DNA of 35,290 nucleotides. Origin: Streptomyces sp. AW19M42 (GTDB lineage: Bacteria; Actinomycetota; Actinomycetes; Streptomycetales; Streptomycetaceae). Shown in pieces: positions 15,877-25,079 of this stretch. The notes under the pieces were generated by a model. The model was not told the origin of the DNA and did no database searches. It worked only from the letters and a program-made list of their open reading frames with translations. The stretch is from contig CBRG010000053.1 in NCBI GenBank assembly GCA_000470535.1, forward strand, positions 1 through 35,290, read 5' to 3'. Every line of letters begins with the position of its first letter. Position 1 is the stretch's first letter. The translations under genes were made by a program, and so were the position numbers.

Positions 15877-16611
15877 ATGGACACCAAAGAGAACGTGAAG
15901 AACATCAAGGGCATATCAGGCGTGCGACTGCGGCGCGGGCTGGCCCTGTCCGTCGCGGGCCTGACCGCGATACCCGCGTTCGTCCTCGGCACCGGCACAA
16001 CCGCGCAGGCGGCTTCCTGCACGGCGTCCAAGGGGCCGTACCAGAAGCAGGCCGAGAAGTACCTGCATCTGAAGGTGGACGGCAAGCAGTCGGCCGCCGA
16101 CTGCAAGGCGATCCGGTCGTTCCAGAGCACGTACGGGGTCACACCCACCATCGGTTACGCCGGGCCGGTCACCTGGCGCACCATGCAGACGCTGACCGCC
16201 CAGAAGGCGGCCGGGAAGAACCCGAACAAGGCCAAGAAGTGCCCCACGAACAAGGGGCGCATCGCGTGTGTGGACCTGACCCGGCAGATCAGCTGGATCC
16301 AGGACGGCGGCAAGCTGAAGTCCGGCCCCGTGCCGGTGCGGACCGGGCGGGACGGGTACGAGACCCGGACCGGGGCGAAGAAGATCTACTGGCGCCACAT
16401 CAACCACGTCTCGTCGATCTACCACACGTCGATGCCGTACTCCCAGTTCTTCGACGGCGGGGAGGCGTTCCACGCGGTGGGCGTGAAGATGTGGAACCCG
16501 CCGGGGTCGCACGGCTGCGTCAACATGCGCACCGCCGACGCGAAGTCATACTGGAAGCTCCTCAAGAACGGCGACGACGTCTTCGTGTACGGGCGCAAGC
16601 TCGGTACGTGA
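15877..16611 (+). CDS. Secreted L,D-transpeptidase with peptidoglycan-binding domain
   Basis: 244-aa exported protein starting at ATG 15877 after an AGGGGAG ribosome site. The signal peptide (about residues 1-47) ends near TTAQAASC. A peptidoglycan-binding-like domain (about 55-110) contains FQSTYGVTPTIGYAGPVTW. The YkuD catalytic domain (about 130-244) ends in PPGSHGCVNMRTADA, with the catalytic Cys in the SHGC-x-N motif and the upstream His in EAFHAVG. It forms 3-3 cross-links or attaches proteins to peptidoglycan outside the cell. It lies 43 bp after the MFS gene; co-transcription is possible but not obvious. Confidence 0.92.
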   Translation: MDTKENVKNIKGISGVRLRRGLALSVAGLTAIPAFVLGTGTTAQAASCTASKGPYQKQAEKYLHLKVDGKQSAADCKAIRSFQSTYGVTPTIGYAGPVTWRTMQTLTAQKAAGKNPNKAKKCPTNKGRIACVDLTRQISWIQDGGKLKSGPVPVRTGRDGYETRTGAKKIYWRHINHVSSIYHTSMPYSQFFDGGEAFHAVGVKMWNPPGSHGCVNMRTADAKSYWKLLKNGDDVFVYGRKLGT

Positions 16612-16711
16612 CCGCTTTCCGCTCTTCCCGCCCCCGTTGTCAGTGCCCTGGGGTAGCTTCCGAAGGGCTGGAGTGAGCGGTGTCACAGGGCGACTGGGGT
16701 GGAGCGACGCA

Positions 16712-17704
16712 ATGGGTGATCTGACGGCTACGGCGGGCGATGTCGACAGCCGCCTCGAAGGACACCGGACCGAGCTGACCGGGTACTGCTACCGGATGCT
16801 CGGTTCGGCCTTCGAGGCGGAGGACGCGGTCCAGGACACGCTGGTGCGCGCCTGGCGCAACTTCGACAAGTTCGAGGGACGTTCCTCGCTGCGGTCCTGG
16901 CTGTACCGGATCGCGACGAACGTCTGTCTCGACATGCTGAACGCGGGCAACAAGCGGGCCAGGCCCGTGGATCTCTCCGGCCCCACGCCGCTCGCGCAGG
17001 CCGCGCTCAATCCGCTGCCGGAGAACACCTGGCTGGAGCCGATGCCGGACGGGCGGATCCTGCCGTCCGTCGCGGACCCGGCAGAGGCGGCGGTGGCGCG
17101 CGAGTCCGTGCGGCTCGCGTTCGTCGCGGCGCTGCAGCATCTGCCCCCCAAGCAGCGGGCCGTACTGATCCTGCGCGAGGTGCTCGCGTGGAAGGCGAGC
17201 GAGGTCGCGGAGCTGCTCGACACCTCGGTCGCATCGGTCAACAGCGCCCTCCAGCGAGCGCGGGCGACGCTCAACGAGCACCAGGGCACGGCGGCCGACG
17301 CCGCCGATCCGCTGGACGAGGAGCAGAGCAAGCTCCTGGAGCGGTACGTGGCGGCGTTCGAGGGCTACGACATGAAGGCGCTGACGGCGCTCCTCCATGA
17401 GGACGCGATCATGACGATGCCGCCGTTCGACCTCTGGCTCCAGGGGCACGACGACATCACCGGCTTCATGACCTCGATCGGCGCGGCCTGCGCGGGCTCC
17501 CGGCTGGTGGCCACGTCCGCGAACGGCACCCCCGCCTTCGCGCACTACAAGCCGGATCCGGACGGGCCGGGGTTCGTGCCGTGGGCGGTGCAGGTCATCG
17601 ACATCTCGGACGGTGCGATCACCGGGATGCACTGCTTCCTGGACACCCCGCGCTGGTTCCCGCTGTTCGGGCTGCCCGATCACCTCGATGCCGATGCGGC
17701 GTGA
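16712..17704 (+). CDS. ECF sigma factor with C-terminal SnoaL-like domain
   Basis: 330-aa protein. The ATG at 16712 has a GGAG site 7 nt upstream. Region 2 (about residues 15-85) shows LTGYCYRMLGSAFEAEDAVQ and SLRSWLYRIATNVCLDML. Region 4 (about 130-190) shows LPPKQRAVLILREVLAWKA and VASVNSALQRARA. The C-terminal 120 or so residues form a SnoaL-like fold (ERYVAAFEGYDMKALTALL, IMTMPPFDLW). This layout matches the SigG/SigX5-type subfamily, whose members have no classical anti-sigma factor and whose extra domain modulates activity. The next gene overlaps the stop codon (GTGA). Confidence 0.92.
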   Translation: MGDLTATAGDVDSRLEGHRTELTGYCYRMLGSAFEAEDAVQDTLVRAWRNFDKFEGRSSLRSWLYRIATNVCLDMLNAGNKRARPVDLSGPTPLAQAALNPLPENTWLEPMPDGRILPSVADPAEAAVARESVRLAFVAALQHLPPKQRAVLILREVLAWKASEVAELLDTSVASVNSALQRARATLNEHQGTAADAADPLDEEQSKLLERYVAAFEGYDMKALTALLHEDAIMTMPPFDLWLQGHDDITGFMTSIGAACAGSRLVATSANGTPAFAHYKPDPDGPGFVPWAVQVIDISDGAITGMHCFLDTPRWFPLFGLPDHLDADAA

Positions 17705-18042
17705 GCCGACGGCCCGGCCGGGGTGCGACGTACGGTCTGGTCGCGGCGTGGGCCGTGGTCGTGGCCGGCGGCTGGGGGGCCGGCCAGTGGCTCGGTGAGC
17801 CGGCCGCCACCTCCGGCCCCGGCCGCGTCGCGCCACCGGCCTCCGACGCGGAGCCGGGACCGCAGCCGGAGATCGGGGACGGCGAATTCTGCGACCGGGC
17901 CCGGTCCGGCTCCGGCTCCGGTGTCGGTCCTTCCCCGTCGCCGTTCCCGAGCGTCCCCTCGAAGACCGCCGAGGCCCGCCTCTCGGTGGTCCAGTGCTCC
18001 CAGATGATCGTCAGGGACAGGTGGCGCGAGGCGGACGAGTAG
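17701..18042 (+). CDS. Small membrane-anchored protein coupled to the ECF sigma gene
   Basis: 113-aa protein starting at GTG 17701, overlapping the sigma stop by 4 bp. It has one hydrophobic N-terminal helix (about residues 11-28), a Pro/Ala-rich linker, a Cys (EFCDRA), a Ser/Gly/Pro stretch and a second Cys (VVQCSQM) that could form a disulfide outside the cell. No anti-sigma zinc motif is present. Coupling suggests a role with the sigma factor, but no domain is recognised. The stop is shortly before the accessory cassette begins. Confidence 0.65.
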   Translation: MSRRPGRGATYGLVAAWAVVVAGGWGAGQWLGEPAATSGPGRVAPPASDAEPGPQPEIGDGEFCDRARSGSGSGVGPSPSPFPSVPSKTAEARLSVVQCSQMIVRDRWREADE

Positions 18043-18056
18043 CCGGGCGGCGGCCG

Positions 18057-19029
18057 TCAGATGTCCGCGATCACGCGGTTCAGGTGGTAGTCGGCGCCGT
18101 AGCGGATCAGGCCGCGCAGCAGGTCGCGCGGGTCGCAGGGGCGGGCCCCGGCGCTTGTGGGGCTGGTGGGTGAAGGGGATGGCCGACCAGGGGTTGTCCG
18201 CGTGGTGATGGCTGCCGCGCGGGGCGCCGCACACCAGGACGTGCAGTGGCTCGGTAAGGCGGGCGAGGGCTGCGTCGATGGTCGCGATGTCCTTGTACGG
18301 CCACCAGCCCCCGACCACGCACACTGCCTTCGCGTCGGCGGGGATGGTGAAGACGGCACGGGCGCCCTCGCGCTCGGCGTCGGTCACCCGCCGGCCGTCG
18401 TCGACCGCGAACGCCCGCACCTCACCGCGAAGGCGTGGGAAGGCCGGCGCGGCCTGGTCGCGGACGGCCGTGGTCGGGTACAGCGCGATCACCCGCTTCT
18501 CACCTCTGCGAGCGATCCGGCCCAGCCACCGGATCGGAAGGTCCTCGGTGGTGACCACTTCATGGACGAACCGCAGGTGCGGGGTGCCGCCGAGCAGGGC
18601 CGCGGCACCGTGCAGGGCCTCACTCGCGGTGAGGATCCCCACCGTCGCGGCCCCGGGGGCGAGGCGGCGTGCGGTGCGAAGACAGGCGGCCTCGGTCAGG
18701 CAGCGGGCGAGAAGGGTGACCTGGTGCGGGAATCTGCGGACCGTCGGCGGCCAGCCCCGGGAGGCTAAGACCTGCCGGCCGGCGGCGGAGACCCGTGCTG
18801 ACACTCGCGCGGCGGCCAGCAGAATCTTTGCCGCAGGCCCGGCCGGACCGACGATGACCCGGGTGCCGGACCGCACCAGCGGGCCCAGGTCCTCGCTCAG
18901 GCCGCCTGGGGCGATGACGAAGCTGTCCGGCCGCACGGAGGCGAGCGCCGCCAACGTGCGCTGGTGGTGTCCGCCACCTCGGTGCGCGTACGGCTCGATC
19001 AGCACCAGTGGCCCGGGGGCGGGGTTCAT
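18057..19029 (-). pseudogene. Glycosyltransferase-like gene with apparent +1 frameshift
   Basis: The ATG at 19029 overlaps the upstream gene's stop (ATGA). The protein starts LVLIEPYAHRGGGHHQRTLA and continues as a GT-B-like Rossmann protein with FVHEVVTTEDLP, VIALYPTTAVRDQ and VVGGWWPYKDIATID, good to about residue 285. Beyond that the original frame degrades and runs on as non-protein-like sequence to 17680, antisense to the neighbour. The other frame carries a clean coding segment, CDPRDLLRGLIRYGADYH to a TGA at 18057. Removing one base from the C4 run at 18146-18149 joins them into 323 aa. Either an inactivating mutation, a sequencing error, or two separate fragments at a cassette edge. 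Confidence 0.6.
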
Positions 19030-19730
19030 CCGGTGACCGCCTGCTCGCCGTACAGCGTGGTGAAGTGCTGGTGCAGCCAGGGCGGGTCGTTGAGCGCCTC
19101 GAAGTGCTGCGGGTTGCGCGCGGCGACCTTGGCGAAGTCGACTCCGTCGCGGGCGCCGGCTGCCGAGTAGGTGGCGAATTCGCCGTCGCGACTGGCTGTC
19201 CAGGAGGCGATGCGTTTCTGGGCGGAGGCGTCGGTCATGCCGTACTCGCTGCCACGCGCGAGCATCGCGCACTCGCGGAAGCCCGCCCTCCACGCGTGGA
19301 ACGGGGTCTGGTTGAACCGTGTGACCCCGGCGGTCTGGCGACAGAATTCGACCCGGCCGGGCAGCGCGGCCAGCACGTCGACGGCCTTGCCCATTTCCCT
19401 CAACGCTGAGCGGCGGATCAGCTTGAGCCCGCCGTAGCCGTAGGTCAGGCCGTTGACCGGGTTGACCGCCTGCCAGACCCGCATTGCCACCCCTTCGGAA
19501 AGCGGTTCCACCGTGGCGGTGGGGAACTCGGGGTCGATGGCGAAGTCGCCGTCAGCGAGAAAGAACGTCTCGGTGTCGACCATCTCGGCGGTGAGCCGGT
19601 AGGCGCGTCGCATTCCGCGGACTCCGTGCAGGCGCTTGACGGTGCCGCCCAGCACCCGGACGAGGCGGGTGTGCAGTGAGCTGGCCAGTGGCTCGTCGTA
19701 GGAGAGCTGGACCGCGTCGAAGCTGGTCAC
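19026..19730 (-). CDS. Glycosyltransferase-like protein (GT-A type, DxD-like motif)
   Basis: 234-aa protein starting at GTG 19730, overlapping the preceding stop by 4 bp (GTGA), and ending in an overlap with the next gene (ATGA). It has a DxD-like LADGDFAIDPEF motif (about residues 67-78), a VNGLTYGYGGLKLIRR segment and a FNQTPFHAWRAGFRECAML helix. I recall similar YGYGG-KL segments in glycosyltransferase-like proteins of bacteriophages, which would place it with GT-A enzymes using nucleotide-sugars; this is a weak, memory-based match. It has no signal peptide and is presumably cytoplasmic. Confidence 0.7.
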   Translation of the reverse strand: MTSFDAVQLSYDEPLASSLHTRLVRVLGGTVKRLHGVRGMRRAYRLTAEMVDTETFFLADGDFAIDPEFPTATVEPLSEGVAMRVWQAVNPVNGLTYGYGGLKLIRRSALREMGKAVDVLAALPGRVEFCRQTAGVTRFNQTPFHAWRAGFRECAMLARGSEYGMTDASAQKRIASWTASRDGEFATYSAAGARDGVDFAKVAARNPQHFEALNDPPWLHQHFTTLYGEQAVTG

Positions 19731-20881
19731 CGGATCGCCTCCAGGTAGCGGGCGGCCACCGTGGCCGGCGCGAGGTCGGTGGTGGAGGCGTGCGCTCGCT
19801 TGGCGTGCACGAGGTAGAACTCGGCATCCGTGGCGAGGCGTTCGACGATCTGGACGGCCTGCTCGTCGGTGTCGAACAGCAGCTCGTTGTCGATGTGCTC
19901 GGCCAGCCAGCCGGTGCGAGGTCCGATCACGGGCAGGCCCATCGCCTGGCAGTCGATCACCGACATGGACCAGGGGCAGCCGGGTCGGAAGGGTGCGATG
20001 CCGAAGTGGGTGCCGGCCAGCAGATTGCGGTATCGGATGCGGTCGCCGCGGTCGGAGGCGATGGTGACGCCGTCCGTGGTCGCCAGCTCCTCCAAGTGTC
20101 GTTCGGGGCTGGGGTCGAGACGGATGCGCTCGGGACTGCGGGTGCCGAACAGGTCCATGACCGTGAGCCGCACCGGGGTGTCGGCGACGAGGCGGCGGGC
20201 GAGCTGGGTGAAGCGGGCGGTGCCGTAGTGCTTGTACAGGCGGTGGTTGTAGATGCCGGTGACCCTGCCTTCGGGCGGGGTGACGTCGGCCGGGTCGCGT
20301 ACCAGCCGTACGTCCCTGGGGGCGGGGACGATGTGCAGCTTGTCGCCGAGGTCGACGCCGGTGCGGGCAGCGGCTGCGGTGGTCCAGGAGGCGGCTGTGG
20401 AGGAGTGGACCAGGATGCGGTCGCAAGCCGCGAGGCCGGCGGCGAAGGCCAACAGCACACTGTGGCCGAGGCCCCGGTCGTTCAAGGCCGGGTCCAGCTC
20501 CAGGACGCCGGTGTCGGTGAAGGAGAACGGCAGGTAGTGGCAGTATCCGGCGATCCGCGCGTCCACCCCGGCTTCCAGGAGCGCTGCCCGGATCGCGGGG
20601 GCAGCCTCGATCTGGTTGGCCACGACCACCTCGGGCCGCTGGTCACGGATCAGGGTGATCAGGGCGTCCATCCCGGGGTCGAAGCGGGCCCGGTACTTGG
20701 TAGCCGGGGAGATGGTGGGCGCGAAGTTCACACGGGCGTCGCCGGCCGGGACCGGGGAGGCCACGGTCACCTCGACCCCGGCGTCAGTCAGCGCCGGGGC
20801 GAGCATGTCGGCGAAGGTGAAGCCGGAGTCGGCGGTCAGCTGGCTGGAGTTGGAGACGTTGAGCAGATACAGCACACGCAT
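19727..20881 (-). CDS. GT-B glycosyltransferase (family 4/1-like)
   Basis: 384-aa protein, first gene of the leftward three-gene operon. The ATG at 20881 follows an AGGAGG ribosome site. The N-terminal Rossmann half includes MRVLYLLNVSNSSQLTADSG and VVVANQIEAAPAIRAALLEAG; the C-terminal nucleotide-sugar-binding half includes VTGIYNHRLYKHYGTARFTQL and the acceptor loop GIAPFRPGCPWSMSVIDCQAMGLPVI, in the position of the GT-B EX7E region. The acceptor is not predictable. Confidence 0.85.
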   Translation of the reverse strand: MRVLYLLNVSNSSQLTADSGFTFADMLAPALTDAGVEVTVASPVPAGDARVNFAPTISPATKYRARFDPGMDALITLIRDQRPEVVVANQIEAAPAIRAALLEAGVDARIAGYCHYLPFSFTDTGVLELDPALNDRGLGHSVLLAFAAGLAACDRILVHSSTAASWTTAAAARTGVDLGDKLHIVPAPRDVRLVRDPADVTPPEGRVTGIYNHRLYKHYGTARFTQLARRLVADTPVRLTVMDLFGTRSPERIRLDPSPERHLEELATTDGVTIASDRGDRIRYRNLLAGTHFGIAPFRPGCPWSMSVIDCQAMGLPVIGPRTGWLAEHIDNELLFDTDEQAVQIVERLATDAEFYLVHAKRAHASTTDLAPATVAARYLEAIR

Positions 20882-21024
20882 CGCTGGGACCCTCCTCGTT
20901 TGGGCCCGGGGGTCGACCTGGGCCGGTAGAGGAAGGAAACCGGCGACCGGGACCGTGACAGAATGGTGAATCGAGATCACTCACGGTTCATTCATCTCAT
21001 CCAGCATCCAAGGCGGGGGCTTTG
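20882..21024. promoter_or_regulatory. Divergent promoter region of the accessory cassette
   Basis: 143 bp between the leftward glycosyltransferase operon and the rightward XRE/deformylase pair. It has a short inverted repeat GTGA-N7-TCAC (20967-20981) and a direct repeat TTCATTCATCTCATC that could be an XRE site. Both ribosome sites lie here (AGGAGG leftward, AAGGCGGGGG rightward). No firm -10/-35 pair was seen. Confidence 0.35.
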
Positions 21025-21996
21025 ATGGACGCGCGGGACGACGCCATGACAACCGAGCAGGCGGCCGAGGCGTTCGCGGCGGAAGTCGCCTACTGGCGCG
21101 AGGTGCGGGGCCTGGCCAAGCGGGAGTTGGCCCGAAGGATGGCCTTCGATCCGTCCTACGTGAGTCATGTCGAGTCGGGCCGGCACAAGCCGACGGAGGA
21201 CTTCGCCCGCCGCGCGGAGGAGACCCTGAACGCGGGCAAGGCCATCTGGAAGCGCTGGCTGGACTTCGAGACGGCCAAGGCCCGCACGTCACCATCGGCG
21301 GCCGTACCGGCGCCCCGCAGGGTTGAGCAGCCGTACGCGACCGGCTCGGCGATCGTCGTCGAGCACGACGCTGCCCGCCTGGACTACGACGGCCGTCTCT
21401 ACCGGCTGACAATGCGCCGCCTGCTGCGGAACACCGGCACCGAGCCGATCACCCGCTACCTGATCCGCATCAGCGTCGACCGCTACCCGGGCGAGCCGGA
21501 ACGGTCCAACGCACACTGCCGCGAACACCCCCTGACCTGGGGCGAGCTGGACCTCACTGCGACTTGCCGCGGTGAGGCGATGCGCTGGCAGACCAAGCAC
21601 GACCGCGACGCTTTCAAGGAAGTGTGGTTGTTGTTCGAGAACGACCAGGGCCGCTTCCCGCTGTACCCGGGCGAGTCGGTGTGGATCGAGTACGCCTACT
21701 CGGTGGGCGAGGAGAAGTGGGGCCGCTGGTTCCAGCGTGCCGTCCGCCTGCCTACCGAACATCTGGGGGTCGAACTCGCCTTCCCTGCCGAACTCGACCC
21801 CGCAGTGTGGGGCACTGAGACCTCGATGACCGCCGAAGCGGCTCCGCTTCGCACTGCACCGGTCCAGCGCGAGGAGAGCGGGATGCGTGTCTTCTCCTGG
21901 AGTACTTCCGCACCCGCGCTCCATGCCCGCTACCGTCTGGAGTGGCGATTCCGGGCCAGTCCCGAACATGAAGCGAATCCAGGGGAGTTCAGGTGA
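21025..21996 (+). CDS. XRE-family regulator with large C-terminal domain
   Basis: 323-aa protein. A canonical XRE helix-turn-helix (about residues 20-70) reads VAYWREVRGLAKRELARRMA, FDPSYVSHVESGRHKPT. The remaining 220 or so residues are strand-rich and not a TPR or DUF5753-type ligand domain; segments are RLYRLTMRRLLRNTGTEPIT and YPGESVWIEYAYSVGEEKW, suggesting an immunoglobulin-like or beta-sandwich sensor. ATG 21025 is used, with TTG 21022 and ATG 21046 as alternatives. The stop overlaps the start of the deformylase (GTGA). It probably regulates the divergent cassette. Confidence 0.82.
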   Translation: MDARDDAMTTEQAAEAFAAEVAYWREVRGLAKRELARRMAFDPSYVSHVESGRHKPTEDFARRAEETLNAGKAIWKRWLDFETAKARTSPSAAVPAPRRVEQPYATGSAIVVEHDAARLDYDGRLYRLTMRRLLRNTGTEPITRYLIRISVDRYPGEPERSNAHCREHPLTWGELDLTATCRGEAMRWQTKHDRDAFKEVWLLFENDQGRFPLYPGESVWIEYAYSVGEEKWGRWFQRAVRLPTEHLGVELAFPAELDPAVWGTETSMTAEAAPLRTAPVQREESGMRVFSWSTSAPALHARYRLEWRFRASPEHEANPGEFR

Positions 21997-22562
21997 TCCA
22001 GGTGCGGCCCAGTGAACAGATGAGGGACCTCGGCGTCGTGCAGCGCGGGGCCCCCGTTCTTGCTGAGCGTGCGCGCGTCTTCGACCTGCCGGCCGAGCGC
22101 GAGGCGGCCGAGCAGGCCATCGAGCGGCTGTTCTCCTCGATGGAGGGGATCGGGCAGGTCCACCCCTTCGCCAAGGGCATGGGCATCGCGGCGCCCCAGA
22201 TCGGCATCGGCCGGGCCGCCGCCGTGGTCCAGCCCCCCGACCCCGGCACCCCGGCGATCGTCCTGCTGAACCCCCGCATCACCGACCGTTCCAGCGATGC
22301 GGACGAGCAGTACGAGGGATGCCTCAGCTTCTTCGACGTCCGCGGCTTGGTGCCTCGGCCGCTGCAGATCACCGTGGAGACCACGACGCTGGAGGGCCAG
22401 ACGGTGACCACCACCTACGAACGCGGACTCGCCCGGCTGGTCCACCACGAGATCGACCACCTGGACGGCCTGCTTTACACGGCGCGCATGGGGACGGGAG
22501 TCGCCCCCATCCCCGTCGAGCAGTACCGACAGACTGGGCGCTCGTGGGCCTACGAGCAGTAA
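21993..22562 (+). CDS. def: Peptide deformylase (accessory copy)
   Basis: 189-aa metalloenzyme removing formyl from N-terminal formyl-Met. All three motifs are intact: motif I GMGIAAPQ (residues about 63-70), motif II EGCLS (108-112, metal-binding Cys110) and motif III HEIDH (152-156, metal His152 and His156, catalytic Glu153). It starts at GTG 21993, overlapping the regulator's stop. Streptomycetes carry housekeeping copies elsewhere, so this one is likely special: it could deformylate a dedicated peptide, or be a resistance copy against a deformylase inhibitor such as actinonin. Both are inference. Confidence 0.92.
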   Translation: MIQVRPSEQMRDLGVVQRGAPVLAERARVFDLPAEREAAEQAIERLFSSMEGIGQVHPFAKGMGIAAPQIGIGRAAAVVQPPDPGTPAIVLLNPRITDRSSDADEQYEGCLSFFDVRGLVPRPLQITVETTTLEGQTVTTTYERGLARLVHHEIDHLDGLLYTARMGTGVAPIPVEQYRQTGRSWAYEQ

Positions 22563-22670
22563 CGGCCGCCTCGCTGCACGGAGAGCGTATCTCGGGGGTC
22601 CGTAACGCTCCGAGTGACATCAGCCCCTGTGCCGCGTCAACTCCCTTCCACTGAAGGAGAGATGTTCCGC

Positions 22671-22976
22671 TCACGGCGATTCCTCCGCCAGCGCCAGCAC
22701 GTCAGCCAGCCCCACCAGATCGATCAGCAGCCGGAGTTCGGGAGGCGTCCCGCACAGCCGCAGCTGTCTGCCGCCCGCTCTGCGGGCGACCAGCGACAGC
22801 CGGGCGATCGCCTCCACGGCGGCGAGGTCCGCCCGTTCGAGCCCGCCCACGTCGCAGTCCACGACGGCGGCATCGGAGGCGGCCAGTATCGCTTCGAGTT
22901 CGTCACACAGGCGCGGCAGACCGGCCCGCGTGACGCGTCCGGTGACGACGAGGGCTGCCGGCGACAGGGGATCCAT
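22671..22976 (-). CDS. STAS-domain protein without the phospho-Ser motif
   Basis: 101-aa protein, or 112 aa from ATG 23009. It has the STAS fold order: strand LVVTGRVTRAGLPRLCDELE, then AVVDCDVGGLERADLAAVEA, then LRLCGTPPELRLLIDLVGLADVL. Anti-sigma-antagonists carry Ser in the D-S-S-G loop; here the loop reads RADL, so phosphorylation control is unlikely. It may be a signalling or scaffold protein. It lies downstream of deoA but past that gene's terminator; no clear ribosome site was found. Confidence 0.82.
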   Translation of the reverse strand: MDPLSPAALVVTGRVTRAGLPRLCDELEAILAASDAAVVDCDVGGLERADLAAVEAIARLSLVARRAGGRQLRLCGTPPELRLLIDLVGLADVLALAEESP

Positions 22977-23207
22977 ATCAGGGAGACCGCCACGACGGCC
23001 GAAACTCATCGCGGCGGCGCCGGGCCTCTCAGCTCACGGGGAAGGTCCCGGTGTCCAGCTTCAGGCTTGCAGCCCTCGGGCGCGTCCGTCTCCTCCCCAG
23101 CTCCGGACGAGGTCGTCCCGGTCCTGGCCGAAGCCCGGCGCGGGGTCGCCGGTGAGTGCGCTCACGGCGGTCTCCTCTGATCGGTGCGTCACCGAGTCCA
23201 GCATGCC

Positions 23208-23241
23208 GAACGGGACCGGCGGCAGTCCACCGGTCCCGTTC
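23208..23241 (-). terminator. Terminator downstream of deoA
   Basis: A perfect 12-bp inverted repeat (GAACGGGACCGG and complement) with a 10-nt loop, 22 bp beyond the deoA stop. It separates deoA from the STAS gene. Confidence 0.8.
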
Positions 23242-23263
23242 CCCCCTACGGGAAAACCACAGG

Positions 23264-24541
<1,278 letters not shown>

Positions 24542-24589
24542 GGTCTGGAGTCCTTCCGGCCGGTACGTACGTGCGCGTGGGTCCGGTTG

Positions 24590-24595
24590 ACTCTA
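24590..24595 (-). promoter_or_regulatory. deoA -10 box
   Basis: TAGAGT on the minus strand, identical to the add -10 box, here at the edge of the operator and giving a leader of about 43 nt before the ATG. The -35 hexamer is not clear. Confidence 0.5.
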
Positions 24596-24606
24596 CGCGC
24601 ATAGAG
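24591..24606. promoter_or_regulatory. Nucleoside operator, copy 2 (deoA promoter)
   Basis: CTCTACGCGCATAGAG, a 16-bp near-palindrome with one mismatched pair, overlapping the deoA -10 box. It matches the core of the add site at 11 of 12 positions. Confidence 0.7.
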
Positions 24607-24616
24607 GGGCAAAGAG

Positions 24617-24652
24617 CCGCCGGGTGGGCCCGTCTGTGGGCCCGCCCGGCGG
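24617..24652 (-). terminator. Terminator downstream of cdd
   Basis: A 15-bp stem with one G:U wobble and a 6-nt loop, starting 5 bp after the cdd stop and ending before the deoA operator. It ends the ABC-cdd operon. Confidence 0.8.
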
Positions 24653-24656
24653 GGTG

Positions 24657-25079
24657 CTACCCGAGGTGCGAGGGTCCGAACGCCTGCGGGAGCATCTCGT
24701 CGAGGGTGCGGAATCCGTCCGGGGTCTCCAGGACGAGTTCCGGTCCGCCGAACTCGTACAGCAACTGCCTGCACCGGCCGCACGGGACCAGGATCTCGCC
24801 CGCCCCGTCCACGCAGGTGAAGTGGGTCAGCCGGCCGCCGCCGGTGGCGTGCAGCTGGGAGACCAGCCCGCATTCGGCGCACAGCCCGATGCCGTACGAG
24901 GCGTTCTCGACGTTGCAGCCGACGATCGTGCGGCCGTCGTCCACCCGGGCGGCGACGCCGACCGGGTAGCCCGAGTAGGGCGCGTACGCCCTGGACATGG
25001 CCTCCCGGGCGGCGGTCCGCAGGGCGTCCCAGTCGGCCCCTGCCACGGCGGCGGTGTCCGCTCCGGCGGTGGGCGTCAC
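24657..25079 (-). CDS. cdd: Cytidine deaminase
   Basis: 140-aa zinc enzyme converting (deoxy)cytidine to (deoxy)uridine. The GTG at 25079 overlaps the upstream permease stop by 4 bp. Zinc and catalytic motifs: CAECGLVSQL (Cys and catalytic Glu) and PCGRCRQLLYEFG (two zinc Cys), plus the N-terminal YAPYSGYPVGVAA and GCNVENASYGIGL. The length equals the usual tetrameric form. It is the last gene of the transporter operon, directly linking nucleoside uptake to deamination. Confidence 0.96.
   Translation of the reverse strand: MTPTAGADTAAVAGADWDALRTAAREAMSRAYAPYSGYPVGVAARVDDGRTIVGCNVENASYGIGLCAECGLVSQLHATGGGRLTHFTCVDGAGEILVPCGRCRQLLYEFGGPELVLETPDGFRTLDEMLPQAFGPSHLG

Noticed and set aside
17680..18145. 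Extension of the glycosyltransferase-like frame to 17680
   Set aside because: It is Arg/Pro/Gly-rich and antisense to the small membrane protein; the coding signal moves to another frame ending at 18057.
18057..22562. Prophage or integrative element
   Set aside because: No integrase, no tRNA and no direct repeats at the edges were seen; only the gene content looks accessory.
22579..22614. Interrupted inverted repeat after the deformylase gene
   Set aside because: The left arm is broken by a 2-base bulge and the loop is long; a terminator role is possible but not well supported.
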